A stretch of DNA of 64,000 nucleotides, from positions 2,528,773-2,592,772 of the forward strand of contig NZ_QPFB01000001.1 in NCBI RefSeq assembly GCF_004348115.1, given 5' to 3'. Source of the stretch: Stenotrophomonas sp. ATCM1_4. Its GTDB lineage: Bacteria > Pseudomonadota > Gammaproteobacteria > Xanthomonadales > Xanthomonadaceae. The translations under genes were made by a program, and so were the position numbers. The notes beneath the pieces are model-generated. The model searched no databases, had not been told where the DNA came from, and worked only from the letters and a program-made list of their open reading frames with translations. Of the stretch, positions 53,391 through 62,736 are shown in pieces; position 1 is the stretch's first letter, and every line of letters begins with the position of its first letter.

Positions 53391-55796
53391 ATGGCTGCCA
53401 GCCATCGTCGTCGTGCGTCCGTTTCCCGCCACCTGCTCACCGCCGCCGTGCTCGGCGCGCTGTCCGTCTCCGCCCACGCCAGTGGCACCGGGGCCCCCAC
53501 CACGCTGGACAAGGTGGTGGTCACCGCCGCCGGCTTTGAACAGAAGATCGTCGATGCGCCGGCCAGCATCAGCGTGGTCAGCCGCGAGGAACTCGCGCTG
53601 CGCCCCTACACCAGCCTGATCGACGCACTGCGTGACGTCGAAGGCATCGACGTGGGCATGGAAACCACCGACAAGAACGGCCGCGCCACCATCTCCATGC
53701 GTGGCATGCCCTCGGAATACACCCTGGTCCTGATCGACGGCCGCCGCCAGAGCAACGTCGGCAACCTGTACCCCAACAACTTCGGCGGCGGCCAGTTCGC
53801 CTACCTGCCGCCGCTCGATGCCATCGAACGCATCGAAGTGGTGCGCGGCCCGATGTCCACGCTGTACGGCGCCGACGCGATGGGCGGCGTGATCAACGTC
53901 ATCACCCGCCGCAACAAGGGGCAGTGGAGCGGTTCGTTCACCCAGGGCTTCACCGTGCAGCAGGACAGCCAGTTCGGCGACGCCCGCACCAGCGACCTGT
54001 ATCTCAGCGGCCCGCTGGTCAAGGACACGCTGGGCCTGACCGTGCGCGGCAGCTGGTATGACAGTGACGAATCCTCGCCGGAGTGGTCGGCCCTGCCGCT
54101 GCCCGATGGCAGCAGCTGGGAGCGCGCGCTCGGTTTCGGCGGCGGCGGCAAGGCCGTGGCCAACACCAACTGGAACACGGGCATGCGCCTGGACTGGAGC
54201 GTGTCGGAGAACCACAGCCTGTGGCTGGACTATGACCTCTCCCGCCAGAAGTACGACAACAGCAAGGGCCAGACCGGCACCCTGGACGGACTGGAGAGCC
54301 TGTGGCGCAGCGGCGTGGCCACCATTCCCAACGGCAGTGGCGGCACCACCAGCCGCCGCGTGGTGCAGCCGCGCGTGGGCTATACCGCCTACCAGCGCTA
54401 CGAACTGGACCAGCTCGCCCTGACCCACCAAGGTCGCTATGACTTCGGCACCTGGCAGACCAGCCTGGCCCGCACCCAGAGCAACAACCTCGGTCGCTCG
54501 CTGCCGTTGACGCTGGAAGAGCGCGCCGGCCTGCAGACCCTGTGGAACGACGTCTGCAGCCGCCGCGGCCAGGCCGCCAACTGCAACATGACCAACGGTA
54601 ACGTCTCGATCCTCAACGATGCCGAACGCGCCCGCCTGCAGGCCTTCCTGCCGCGCCCGCTGCGCACCATGGAACTGGACGCGCTGGTGCTGGACACCCT
54701 GCTGGACCTGCAGTTCGGCGCACACCAGCTCACCCTGGGAGGCCAGTACAACAACACCGACATGACCGACGGCGTGTTCGGCATGGACGGCGGCGGCTAC
54801 AAGGACAACGTCAAGCAGAAGCACCGCACCTGGTCGGTGTTCGCCGAGGACAACTGGTCGCTGGCCGAGCGCCTCACCGCCACGCTCGGCCTGCGCTATG
54901 ACCACCACAACATCTTCGGCAGCCATGTCAGCCCGCGCGCCTACCTGGTGTGGAACGCCAGCGATGCCTGGACCGTGAAGGGCGGTATCAGCACCGGCTA
55001 CAAGACCCCGCGCCCGGACCAGCTGTTCCCCGGCGTCACCGGCTTCGGCGGCCAGGGCGTGATCCCGATGGTGGGCTCGCCCAACCTCAAGCCGGAAACC
55101 AGCACCAACTACGAGATCGCCAGCTACTACGAGGGTGAGCGCTGGGGCTTCAACGCCACCGCCTTCTTCAACCGCTTCGAGGACAAGATCGCCAGCGGCG
55201 GCAGCTACCCGAACTGCGAGGTCGCCCCGGCCGGCGGTGGCTATTGCGTCGATGTCGGCCCGGGCTGGGCAGCGCTGGGCTACAGCGTCTTCGGCCAGAG
55301 CGTGAACCTGGACAAGGCCGAGACCCGCGGCGTCGAGCTGGCCAGCCATGTCGACCTGCTCGCCAACCTGCAGCTGCGCGGCAACTACACCTGGACCAAG
55401 AGCGAGCAGACCAGCGGCACCGGCAAGGGCCTGCCGATCGCCGGCAACCCCGCCAAGCACATGGCCAATGCCAGCCTCAACTGGCAGATCAGCGATGCGC
55501 TGAGCCTGTCGCTGATCGGCGAAGGCCGCTACGACCGCTACCGCGACACCCTGCCGGACGCCAACGGCAACCCGCAGACCCGCTATTACGAGGACTACAC
55601 CCTCTTCCATCTCGGCGGCAGCTGGAAGGCCACCCCCTGGCTGACCTTCAACGCACGCGTGAACAACCTGTTCGACAAGGACTTCGTTTCGCAGTCGTGC
55701 CTGCTGACCTCGCCCAGCGAGTACAGCTGCGTGGACGACTACGCGGTCAAGGAGCAGCGTCGCAGCTACTGGATCTCGCTCAACGCGCGCTTCTGA
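53391..55796 (+). CDS. TonB-dependent receptor, iron-siderophore type (CirA/FepA-like)
   Basis: An 801-residue outer-membrane receptor. The signal peptide ends near AHA-S; then TTLDKVVVTAAGFEQKIVDAPASISVVSREEL, the plug motifs SMRGMPSEYTLVLIDGRRQ and IEVVRGPMSTLYGADAMGGVINV, and a barrel ending SLNARF. The plug is of the CirA/FepA/BfeA style, which supports a catecholate iron-siderophore ligand. A Fur box and a small membrane gene precede it. Confidence 0.92.
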   Translation: MAASHRRRASVSRHLLTAAVLGALSVSAHASGTGAPTTLDKVVVTAAGFEQKIVDAPASISVVSREELALRPYTSLIDALRDVEGIDVGMETTDKNGRATISMRGMPSEYTLVLIDGRRQSNVGNLYPNNFGGGQFAYLPPLDAIERIEVVRGPMSTLYGADAMGGVINVITRRNKGQWSGSFTQGFTVQQDSQFGDARTSDLYLSGPLVKDTLGLTVRGSWYDSDESSPEWSALPLPDGSSWERALGFGGGGKAVANTNWNTGMRLDWSVSENHSLWLDYDLSRQKYDNSKGQTGTLDGLESLWRSGVATIPNGSGGTTSRRVVQPRVGYTAYQRYELDQLALTHQGRYDFGTWQTSLARTQSNNLGRSLPLTLEERAGLQTLWNDVCSRRGQAANCNMTNGNVSILNDAERARLQAFLPRPLRTMELDALVLDTLLDLQFGAHQLTLGGQYNNTDMTDGVFGMDGGGYKDNVKQKHRTWSVFAEDNWSLAERLTATLGLRYDHHNIFGSHVSPRAYLVWNASDAWTVKGGISTGYKTPRPDQLFPGVTGFGGQGVIPMVGSPNLKPETSTNYEIASYYEGERWGFNATAFFNRFEDKIASGGSYPNCEVAPAGGGYCVDVGPGWAALGYSVFGQSVNLDKAETRGVELASHVDLLANLQLRGNYTWTKSEQTSGTGKGLPIAGNPAKHMANASLNWQISDALSLSLIGEGRYDRYRDTLPDANGNPQTRYYEDYTLFHLGGSWKATPWLTFNARVNNLFDKDFVSQSCLLTSPSEYSCVDDYAVKEQRRSYWISLNARF

Positions 55797-55806
55797 GCCG
55801 TTGCCC

Positions 55807-55832
55807 GCCGCCGCCCCACCACAGGCGGCGGC
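55807..55832 (+). terminator. Hairpin after the CirA-like receptor
   Basis: GCCGCCGCC / GGCGGCGGC, a perfect 9-bp stem around an 8-base loop, 11 bases after the receptor stop. No T tract. Confidence 0.55.
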
Positions 55833-55962
55833 AGGGCCCGTGCCGCACCCGTGCAGGCCTTGTTCCGGCCGCTGAACCGTGGCGGCCGGCGGCGCCGTCC
55901 ACCCGCAACACGCGGCGCGGGCACGATGCTAGAGTCCGCACACTCTGAGCTTCCCCGTCGTG

Positions 55963-57036
55963 ATGGCCACCCGCCCTTTTCATTCCATCCAGGCGTTGCG
56001 CGCCATTGCCGCCCTGCTGGTGGTGCTGTTCCACCTGCAGATCGTGGAGGCCAAGTACACCGCCGGCATACCGCTGCTGCCGGGCTTCATCCGCCATGCC
56101 GACAGTGGCGTGGACCTGTTCTTCGTGCTGTCCGGTTTCGTGATGACCACCATCGCCGCCGGCAGCTATGGCTCGCCGCGTCAGGCCGGGCGTTTTCTGG
56201 TGCGACGCAGCTGGCGCGTGCTGCCGCCCTACTGGTTCTACACCACCGTCGTGGTGGTGCTGATGCTGGTCGCCCCGGGCATCGCCAACAGTGCCTACCA
56301 GGAGCAGAGCGTGCTGGCCTCGTACCTGCTCTGGCCACAGCCGCAGTTGCCCCTGCTGACCGTCGGCTGGACCCTGATCCACGAGATGTTCTTCTACCTG
56401 GTGATGGCCGGGATGATCGCCTTCGCGCGCGAGACCTGGTTGCCCGCACTGCTGCTTGGCTGGGGTGCCCTGACCCTGGCAGCGCACTTCCTGCTCGATG
56501 CCGGTGCGCCATGGCAGCAGGTCGCCAGCAACCCGCTGACACTGGAATTCATTGCCGGCGCACTGGTCGGGCTGTACTGGAGGCACCTGCCTGCACCCAT
56601 GGCCTTGCCGGTGGCCGTTGCCGGTGCGCTGGGCCTGGCCGGCGCGATGCTGCTGTTGTCCGAAGCCGGCGGCCCGCCCCCTTCCATGGCAATGCGCCTG
56701 TGTGCCTTCGGCCTGCCGGCGGCCCTGCTCACGCTGGGGCTGGTGCGCTGGGAACGTGCCGGATCGCCCCGGGTCCCGCTTCCATTGCTGCGGATCGGCG
56801 ACAGTTCCTACTCGCTGTACCTGAGCCATGTGTTCGTGATCTCCGCCGCCGGGCGGCTCTGGCAGGCGAGCGGCTGGAACCACGGCCCCTGCCAGTCCGG
56901 GGCCTTCATCGCGCTCACCGTCCTGGCCTGCATCGGCGCCGGCTGGGCCTCCTGGCGCTGGCTCGAGCAACCCTTGCAACGCCTGCGTCCGGGCCGACGC
57001 GCGCCGCGGCCCGATACCGCGGCGGCCAGCGGGTGA
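55963..57036 (+). CDS. Acyltransferase-3 family membrane protein
   Basis: A 357-residue inner-membrane protein with about ten helices. The family signatures are FHSIQALRAIAALLVVLFH with the catalytic His, SGVDLFFVLSGFVM, FLVRRSWRVLPPYW, and a WTLIHEMFFY segment. Such proteins move acetyl or other acyl groups onto surface sugars. The ATG at 55963 is used rather than the GTG one codon upstream. It stands between two iron-regulated units without obvious link to either. Confidence 0.9.
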   Translation: MATRPFHSIQALRAIAALLVVLFHLQIVEAKYTAGIPLLPGFIRHADSGVDLFFVLSGFVMTTIAAGSYGSPRQAGRFLVRRSWRVLPPYWFYTTVVVVLMLVAPGIANSAYQEQSVLASYLLWPQPQLPLLTVGWTLIHEMFFYLVMAGMIAFARETWLPALLLGWGALTLAAHFLLDAGAPWQQVASNPLTLEFIAGALVGLYWRHLPAPMALPVAVAGALGLAGAMLLLSEAGGPPPSMAMRLCAFGLPAALLTLGLVRWERAGSPRVPLPLLRIGDSSYSLYLSHVFVISAAGRLWQASGWNHGPCQSGAFIALTVLACIGAGWASWRWLEQPLQRLRPGRRAPRPDTAAASG

Positions 57037-57058
57037 GGCCGCGATACAATTCGATACA

Positions 57059-57084
57059 AATTGCGAATCATTCTCATTAATGAT
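57059..57084 (+). promoter_or_regulatory. Fur box of the ferric-reductase operon
   Basis: Centred on TTGCGAATCATTCTCATTA, with overlapping NATCATT/ATTCTCATT half-sites and a further AATGAT at the end, a strong Fur-box shape. It is 30-60 bases before the PepSY gene. Confidence 0.8.
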
Positions 57085-57116
57085 CTAATTCCCGGTCTCC
57101 CATCCGCCTCGTTCCC

Positions 57117-57761
57117 GTGTCCGCAGACCGCGCTTCCACCAACACCGTGCAGCAACAGGCCAGCCGCGGCTTCTGGCTGCGCACGCTGCACCAGTGGCAC
57201 TGGATCAGTTCGGCGGTCTGCCTGATCGGCATGTTGCTGTTCTCCATCACCGGCATCACCCTCAACCACGCCTCGAAGATAGAAGCCAAGCCGCAGGTAC
57301 AGAACCTGCAGCTGGAGCTGCCGGCGCCGGTGCTCAAGGCGCTGGGTACGCGCGAGGATGGCAACGCGCCGCTGCCGGCGCGGGTCTCGGACTGGCTGTC
57401 GGCGCGGCTGGACGTCTCCATCGGCCAACGCCCGGCCGAGTGGTCGCCCGAGGAGGTCTACCTGTCCATGCCCGGGCCCGGTGCCGATGCGTGGCTGAGC
57501 ATCGACCGCCAGACCGGCGCGGTGGAGTTCGAGAAGACCCGCCGTGGCTGGGTGTCCTACTTCAACGACCTGCACAAGGGCCGCAACGCCGGACCGGGTT
57601 GGGGCTGGTTCCTGGACCTGTTCGCCGTGGCCTGCCTGGTGTTCTGCATCACCGGCCTGTTCCTGCTGCATCTGCACGCGCGGCAGCGGCGCATGACCTG
57701 GCCGCTGGTCGGCCTGGGCCTGCTGATCCCGCTGCTGATCGCCCTGCTCCTCATCCACTGA
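57117..57761 (+). CDS. PepSY-associated membrane protein
   Basis: A 214-residue inner-membrane protein: an N-terminal His-rich helix ([20 protein letters not shown]), a periplasmic PepSY-like domain (about 60-150), and two C-terminal helices ([20 protein letters not shown] and the last 20 residues). The histidines in the helices could hold haem, as in PepSY-type ferric reductases. A GTG start at 57117 is used. It heads a Fur-controlled operon. Confidence 0.85.
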   Translation: MSADRASTNTVQQQASRGFWLRTLHQWHWISSAVCLIGMLLFSITGITLNHASKIEAKPQVQNLQLELPAPVLKALGTREDGNAPLPARVSDWLSARLDVSIGQRPAEWSPEEVYLSMPGPGADAWLSIDRQTGAVEFEKTRRGWVSYFNDLHKGRNAGPGWGWFLDLFAVACLVFCITGLFLLHLHARQRRMTWPLVGLGLLIPLLIALLLIH

Positions 57762-57786
57762 TCGTCATTCCTCCCGGAGTCGCACC

Positions 57787-58308
57787 ATGCGCGTCACCCT
57801 GACCATCGCCCTGAGCGGCCTGATCGCCACCGCCCCGGCCGCCTACGCCGCCAGCCTCGACGTCAACGTCGAAGTGCCCAAGCTCAACGTCGCCGAATAC
57901 CACCGCCCGTATGTCGCGGTGTGGATCGAGGGTGCCGACCAGAAGGTCGCCGCCAACCTGTCGGTCTGGTACCAGCTGCGCGACACCGCCGAGGGCCATG
58001 GCACCAAGTGGCTGCCGGACCTGCGCCAGTGGTGGCGCAAGAGCGGCCGCACCCTGCAGGTGCCGGTCGATGGCGTCACCGGCCCGACCCGCCCGGTCGG
58101 CAAGCACCAGCTCAGCTTCAACGACCGCCAGCCGCAGCTGCGCGGCCTGCCCGCCGGCCAGTACACCCTGGTGGTGGAAGCCGCCCGCGAGGTCGGTGGC
58201 CGCGAGCTGCTCAAGATCCCCTTCACCTGGCCGGCGCGCAGCGTCCAGAACGGCAGTGCCCAGGGCACGTCCGAACTCGGCGCCGTCACCCTGTCCGTCA
58301 AGCCCTGA
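57787..58308 (+). CDS. DUF2271 periplasmic protein with candidate flavinylation site
   Basis: A 173-residue exported protein with DUF2271 features: a signal peptide to about AYA-A, a beta-rich body ([19 protein letters not shown]) and the segment [12 protein letters not shown]. Residues 95-101, DGVTGPT, resemble the ApbE target motif (Dxx[ST]GxT), so Thr101 is the likely FMN attachment point. An apbE gene lies in the same operon, and family knowledge links DUF2271 with flavinylated electron transfer. Confidence 0.82.
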   Translation: MRVTLTIALSGLIATAPAAYAASLDVNVEVPKLNVAEYHRPYVAVWIEGADQKVAANLSVWYQLRDTAEGHGTKWLPDLRQWWRKSGRTLQVPVDGVTGPTRPVGKHQLSFNDRQPQLRGLPAGQYTLVVEAAREVGGRELLKIPFTWPARSVQNGSAQGTSELGAVTLSVKP

Positions 58309-58336
58309 TCCGCACCACCGCACTGGAGCCCACCGA

Positions 58337-59143
58337 ATGAAGCGTTCCCTCCTGATTGCCGCCGCCATCGCCGCGCTGGTTCCGTTCACTGCCTCGGCCC
58401 ACAAGGCCTGGCTGCAGCCGTCGCAGACCGTCATCTCCGGCACCAACCCGTGGATCACCGTGGACGCGGCCGTCTCCAACGACCTGTTCTACTTCAACCA
58501 CGTGCCGCTGCGCATCGACAACCTGGTGATCACCGCACCGGACGGCAGCACCGTGCAGCCGCAGAACGTGGCCACCGGCAAGTACCGCAGCGTGTTCGAC
58601 GTCGAACTCACCCAGCAGGGCACCTACCGCCTGGCCAACGTCAACGCCGGCCTCTCGGCCACCTGGCAGGAAGACGGCAAGCCCAAGCGCTGGCGCGGCA
58701 ACGCCGAGAAGTTCGCCACCGAAGTGCCGAAGAACGCACCGGAGCTGAAGGTCTCCGAGACCGCCGGGCGGGTCGAGACCTTCGTCACCAACGGCGCACC
58801 GAACGACACCGCGCTCAAGCCGACCGGCAAGGGCCTGGAGATGGTGGCCGTGGGCCACCCGAACGACCTGTTCGCCGGCGAGGCCGCCAGGTTCCGCCTG
58901 CTGGTGGACGGCAAGCCGCAGGCCGGCCTGGAAGTGGAGATCACCCGCGGCGGCACCCGTTACCGCAACGCGCAGGAAGAGATCAAGGTCACCACCGACG
59001 CCAACGGCGAGTTCTCGGTGACCTGGCCGGAGGCTGGCATGTATTGGCTGGAAACCGGCACCGAGGACAACAAGACCACGGTCGCGCAGGCCAACGTGCG
59101 TCGCCTGACCTACGTCGCCACGCTGGAAGTGCTGCCGCAGTAA
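58337..59143 (+). CDS. DUF4198 periplasmic protein
   Basis: A 268-residue exported protein. The mature protein would start with His ([12 protein letters not shown]), a potential metal ligand in this family. The body comprises two beta-sandwich-like halves (to about 145, then [20 protein letters not shown] onward). DUF4198 proteins commonly accompany metal or iron uptake genes. GGAG precedes the start at 58337. Confidence 0.85.
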   Translation: MKRSLLIAAAIAALVPFTASAHKAWLQPSQTVISGTNPWITVDAAVSNDLFYFNHVPLRIDNLVITAPDGSTVQPQNVATGKYRSVFDVELTQQGTYRLANVNAGLSATWQEDGKPKRWRGNAEKFATEVPKNAPELKVSETAGRVETFVTNGAPNDTALKPTGKGLEMVAVGHPNDLFAGEAARFRLLVDGKPQAGLEVEITRGGTRYRNAQEEIKVTTDANGEFSVTWPEAGMYWLETGTEDNKTTVAQANVRRLTYVATLEVLPQ

Positions 59144-59157
59144 GCAATTGCTCAAAG

Positions 59158-59287
59158 TCCCCCTCCCGCCTGCGGGAGAGGGGTTGGGGTGAGGGCACGA
59201 GGAGCGGCCCCGTCGCCGATCAATGTCAGCAAGAACGCTCCCCCATCCGCCCCTTCGGGGCACCTTCCCCCGTACACGGGAGAAGGA
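59158..59287. repeat. Composite palindromic element, reverse orientation
   Basis: CCCTCCCG / CGGGAGAGGGGTTGGGGTGAGGG, then after about 50 bases CATCCGCCCCTTCGGGGCACC with TTCCCCCG / CGGGAGAA, the reverse complement order of 2511-2639. It sits between the DUF4198 stop and the apbE start and adds an open but repeat-encoded extension to the apbE frame. Confidence 0.87.
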
Positions 59288-59314
59288 CAAAAGGCTCCCC
59301 GATTCCCGACACTG

Positions 59315-60289
59315 ATGTCCCCCAACGCTGACATCGCCGCCCTTGGCGGCCACACCATGGGCACCACCTGGAGCGTCAAGCTGGTCGCGCCACGCAGCCG
59401 TGACCTGCATGCGCTGCACGCGGGCATCCAGGGGGAACTCGATCGCGTGGTCGCGCAGATGAGCACCTGGGAACCAGACTCGGACATCAGTCGCTACAAC
59501 CGTGCCGCTGCCGGCCACTGGCAGCCGCTCCCCGAGGACTTCTGGACCGTGCTCAGCGCCGCGCACGACATCGCCCGGCGCAGCGACGGTGCATTCGATC
59601 CCAGCATCGGCCCCTTGGTCGCGTTGTGGGGCTTCGGTGCACAGGCGCGCGCGCAGCGCATACCCGATGCTGCAGAAAGAACAGCAGTCGCCCGCCACTG
59701 CGGCTGGCAGAAACTTCAGTTGGATCAACCGGCACGCGCTGCGCTGCAACCCGGCGGCCTGCAGTTGGATCTGTCCGCCATTGCCAAGGGCTATGGGGTG
59801 GACCTGGTCAGCCATTGGCTGCGTCGCAACGGCGTCGAGGCGGCGCTGGTCGAAGTCGGCGGCGAACTGCACGGCTACGGCCGCAAGCCCGACGGCCAGC
59901 CCTGGCGCGTGCTGGTCGAGTCCGCGCCCGAGGAGGATGCCGGTGCCGAGTACCCACCGCGGGTGCTGGCACTGGACGATCTGGCCATCGCCACCTCCGG
60001 CGATCGCTGGCACCACTATGACCACGATGGCGTGTCCTACAGCCACACGCTGGATCCGCGCACGCAGGCCCCGGTCACCCGCGCCGCGGCCGCGGTGACG
60101 GTGATCGATCGCCAGGCCATGCACGCCGATGCCTGGGCCACTGCATTGACCGTGCTGGGCGCCGAACAGGGCTTGGCCTTTGCGCGGGCGCAGGGGCTGG
60201 CCGCACGCTTCGTCTCGCGCGATGGCAGTGGCCTGCAGGAAGCCATGACCCCCGCCTTCCAGCAGTACCTGGACGCAGACGCCACATGA
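59315..60289 (+). CDS. apbE: FAD:protein FMN transferase (ApbE family)
   Basis: A 324-residue enzyme that transfers FMN from FAD to a Thr or Ser in target proteins. ApbE motifs are visible: GGHTMGTTWSVK, LDLSAIAKGYGVD, VEVGGELHGYG, TSGDRWHHYDHDG and SHTLDPRT, and a C-terminal HADAWATALTVLGAE. Unlike most ApbE proteins it has no signal peptide or lipobox with the start at 59315; a repeat element lies directly upstream and may have displaced one. It overlaps the reductase gene by ATGA, and the likely target is the DUF2271 protein. Confidence 0.93.
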   Translation: MSPNADIAALGGHTMGTTWSVKLVAPRSRDLHALHAGIQGELDRVVAQMSTWEPDSDISRYNRAAAGHWQPLPEDFWTVLSAAHDIARRSDGAFDPSIGPLVALWGFGAQARAQRIPDAAERTAVARHCGWQKLQLDQPARAALQPGGLQLDLSAIAKGYGVDLVSHWLRRNGVEAALVEVGGELHGYGRKPDGQPWRVLVESAPEEDAGAEYPPRVLALDDLAIATSGDRWHHYDHDGVSYSHTLDPRTQAPVTRAAAAVTVIDRQAMHADAWATALTVLGAEQGLAFARAQGLAARFVSRDGSGLQEAMTPAFQQYLDADAT

Positions 60290-61896
60290 GTACCCCCCGC
60301 TTCAATCGTGCGCTGTTCGGCAACCTGGCCGTGATCGCGGTGCTGGTGGCCGTCGCCGTGCTGCTGCTGCGCCTGCACCTGGGCGAAGGCTGGTGGCAGG
60401 CCTCGCCACTGCCCTGGCAATGGTGGAGCGCGGCGGGCGTGGGCGCGGTCTATGCGTTTGCCTGTTTCGTCCTGTGGTGGCGCGTGCGTCCGCGCAAGGA
60501 GCTGGCCAGCGACACCGGGCAACCGCCGCTGCTGATCGTCTGGGCCAGCCAGACCGGCTTTGCCCGACAACTGGCCGAACGCAGCGCCCAGAGCCTGCGT
60601 GCCGCCGGCCATGCCACCCGCCTGCGCGCGCTGGACCAGGTCGACGCCGCCCTGCTGGGCAGCAGCCACCAGGCGTTGTTCATCGCCAGCACCACCGGCG
60701 AAGGCGACCCGCCGGACCATGCACTGGCCTTCCTGCGCCGGGTGATGCCGCAGGCAACCGCGTTGCCGGGGCTGCAGTACGCGGTGCTTGCTCTGGGCGA
60801 CCGCAGCTACGAACACTATTGCGCCTTCGGCCACCAACTCGATGCATGGCTGCGCGCACATGGCGCGCAACCGTTGTTCGACCTCGTCGAGGTCGACAAC
60901 GCCGATCCCGATGCCTTGCGCCATTGGCAACAGCTGCTCGGCCAACTGGGCGGCACCACCAGCAACGTGCCGGACTGGAGCGCGCCCGAGTACCAGCCCT
61001 GGCGGCTGCAATCGCGCCGGCTGCTCAACCCCGGCAGTGTCGGTGGCCCGGTGTTCCACCTGGCACTGCAACCGGCCGAAGGTGCGCTGCCATCCTGGCA
61101 GGCAGGCGACATCGCCGAGATCGGGCCACGCCAATCCACCGCGGCGGTGCAGGCCTGGATGCAGGCACATGGATTCGACCCCGGCACCCGCTTGCCGGAC
61201 GGTCGCCTGCTGGGCGAACTGCTCGCTGCCTCGCAGTTGCCGGAGCATGCCGCCGACATCGACATCGCCGCCCTCGCCGCCCAGCTCAGGCCGCTGCCGC
61301 ATCGCGAGTACTCCATCGCCTCGATGCCCGGCGAAGGCAACCTGCAACTGATGCTGCGCCGACAGCTGCGCCCGGATGGCCAACCCGGCCTGGCCAGTGG
61401 ATGGCTATGTGACTACACCCAACCCGGTGACCGCATCGACCTGCGCCTGCGCAGCAACGCCAACTTCCATCCGCCGGCCGCGGACGTCCCGCTGATCCTG
61501 ATCGGCAACGGCACCGGCATCGCCGGCCTGCGCGCGCACCTGCGTGCGCGCATCGACATCGGCGCCCGCCGCAACTGGCTGCTGTTCGGCGAGCGCCATG
61601 CCGCCCATGACTTCCACTTCGGCGACGAGCTGCAGCAGTGGCAGCGCGAAGGCTGGATCGAACACCTCGACGCGGTCTTCAGCCGTGATGGCAGCGCCTT
61701 CCACTACGTGCAGGATGCACTGGCCGCTCACGCGCCGCGGTTGCGCGAGTGGATCGACCACGGCGCCACCGTGCTGGTCTGCGGCAGCCTGCAGGGCATG
61801 GCCCCGGCGGTGGACGCGGTGATCCTCGATGCCCTTGGCAGCGAGGCCCACGAAGCCCTGCGCATCGCCGGCCGCTACCGGCGCGACGTGTACTGA
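60286..61896 (+). CDS. Membrane-anchored flavodoxin/FNR-type reductase
   Basis: A 536-residue diflavin reductase resembling sulfite-reductase flavoprotein. Two membrane helices (about 10-28 and 43-63) lead to a flavodoxin domain (IVWASQTGFARQLAE, ASTTGEGDPPDHA, LALGDRSYEHYC), then an FAD/NADPH-binding FNR domain (PHREYSIASMPGEG, LILIGNGTGIAGLRA and VLVCGSLQGMA). It would feed electrons from NADPH across or to the membrane. Overlap with apbE and the PepSY gene in the same unit point to ferric reduction rather than sulfite reduction; no hemoprotein CysI is present. Confidence 0.9.
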   Translation: MSTPRFNRALFGNLAVIAVLVAVAVLLLRLHLGEGWWQASPLPWQWWSAAGVGAVYAFACFVLWWRVRPRKELASDTGQPPLLIVWASQTGFARQLAERSAQSLRAAGHATRLRALDQVDAALLGSSHQALFIASTTGEGDPPDHALAFLRRVMPQATALPGLQYAVLALGDRSYEHYCAFGHQLDAWLRAHGAQPLFDLVEVDNADPDALRHWQQLLGQLGGTTSNVPDWSAPEYQPWRLQSRRLLNPGSVGGPVFHLALQPAEGALPSWQAGDIAEIGPRQSTAAVQAWMQAHGFDPGTRLPDGRLLGELLAASQLPEHAADIDIAALAAQLRPLPHREYSIASMPGEGNLQLMLRRQLRPDGQPGLASGWLCDYTQPGDRIDLRLRSNANFHPPAADVPLILIGNGTGIAGLRAHLRARIDIGARRNWLLFGERHAAHDFHFGDELQQWQREGWIEHLDAVFSRDGSAFHYVQDALAAHAPRLREWIDHGATVLVCGSLQGMAPAVDAVILDALGSEAHEALRIAGRYRRDVY

Positions 61897-61908
61897 GTAC
61901 TCCCAACG

Positions 61909-61963
61909 GGTAGCGCCGGGGCTTTCCCGCCAGCGCCTCAGCGGAGCAGGGCCCCGCTCTACC
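61909..61963. repeat. SMAG-like palindrome with GTAG ends
   Basis: GGTAGCGCCGGGGC pairs with GCCCCGCTCTACC. GTAG at the edge of the stem is the signature of SMAG repeats in S. maltophilia. On the minus strand the terminal GTAG supplies the TAG stop codon of the HutD-family gene. Confidence 0.75.
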
Positions 61964-62555
61964 GCGTCACAGCCGGAGTCACCCGGATCGCCAGCAGCTC
62001 GCCGCCACCGTGCAGCGTGAAGCGCTCGCGTGCCCCGGCACCCAACCAGGCGGTATCGCCTGCGGACAATGCCGGCAGCACATCGCCTTCGAAGCGGGCC
62101 TGCCCGGCCAGCAGGTGGATCGCCCAGGCCGCCTGTGGCTCGGTGAAGAACAGCATGTTGCCGACCAACGGACGATGCAGCAGCTCGGCATTCACCTCAT
62201 CCCGCCGCCACATCAGGTTGAAGTCCTGGGTGAAGCCATCGACCAGCTCGCCCGTGATCACGTCCTCACCCGCGAAACGCAGCCGCTGGTAGGGCGGCAA
62301 CAGGGTTTCGCAGCGGCCATCGGCAAAGCGCAGGCGCAGGCCTTCGCCCTGCAGCAGCACCAGCTCGCGCTCGATGCCCGGGAATGCGGAAAACGCGGCG
62401 TCCTGCTCGATCTCGGCGATGGACAAGCGCAGCTGCCAATCGCCCTGCTCGGGCAGGCGCAGGATCTCGCGGGTCCAGCCCAGCCCGTTGCGCCAGCGCT
62501 CGCGCTGGTACTGGGCGGCGGGAATGACACGGGAAGAAAAATTCAGAAGGTCCAT
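61959..62555 (-). CDS. HutD/Ves-family cupin protein
   Basis: A 198-residue protein of the HutD/Ves family: SRVIPAAQYQRERWRNGLGWTREI at the start, SIAEIEQDAAFSAFPGIERELVLL, and AIHLLAGQARFEGDVL with two cupin-like halves. The start at 62555 gives the family N terminus. Ves/HutD proteins are linked to temperature response or histidine breakdown, but no hut genes are in the window. The stop codon comes from the SMAG-like repeat. Confidence 0.85.
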   Translation of the reverse strand: MDLLNFSSRVIPAAQYQRERWRNGLGWTREILRLPEQGDWQLRLSIAEIEQDAAFSAFPGIERELVLLQGEGLRLRFADGRCETLLPPYQRLRFAGEDVITGELVDGFTQDFNLMWRRDEVNAELLHRPLVGNMLFFTEPQAAWAIHLLAGQARFEGDVLPALSAGDTAWLGAGARERFTLHGGGELLAIRVTPAVTR

Positions 62556-62598
62556 GCGCGCATGATGCCATCGCCCGCGCGCGGCAGGGCGCCAGGAC

Positions 62599-62730
62599 GG
62601 CAGGAGCGACTTCAGTCGCGAAACCAACAATGCACGCATGAACGCAGAAGCCTGCCATCCGAAGAATCAGATGACAGGCTTCATGCGCCCCGCAACCTCA
62701 ACCGGCCTCGTGGCCAAAGCCGCTCCTGCC
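62599..62730. repeat. Long inverted repeat with GGCAGGAGCG ends
   Basis: GGCAGGAGCG (62599-62608) and CGCTCCTGCC (62721-62730) are exact inverse ends of a 132-base element of the GTAGGAGCG type also seen at 12452-12551. Inside it lies a separate hairpin, 62647-62682. The 181 bases between the HutD and oligomer hydrolase genes hold no gene. Confidence 0.75.
62647..62682 (-). terminator. Hairpin after the oligomer hydrolase paralogue
   Basis: GAAGCCTGCCATC and GATGACAGGCTTC pair with one mismatch around a 10-base loop, about 55 bases after the hydrolase stop on the minus strand. Confidence 0.7.
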
Positions 62731-62736
62731 GTGGGG

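Noticed and set aside
53364-55610. 748-codon frame opposite the CirA-like receptor
   Set aside because: Val/Gly/Ala/His-rich translation typical of GC-rich antisense; the receptor on the other strand is unmistakable.
60286-61896. Sulfite reductase subunit CysJ
   Set aside because: Membrane helices at the N terminus, no cysI or sulfur genes nearby, and membership of a Fur-controlled PepSY/ApbE operon argue against it.
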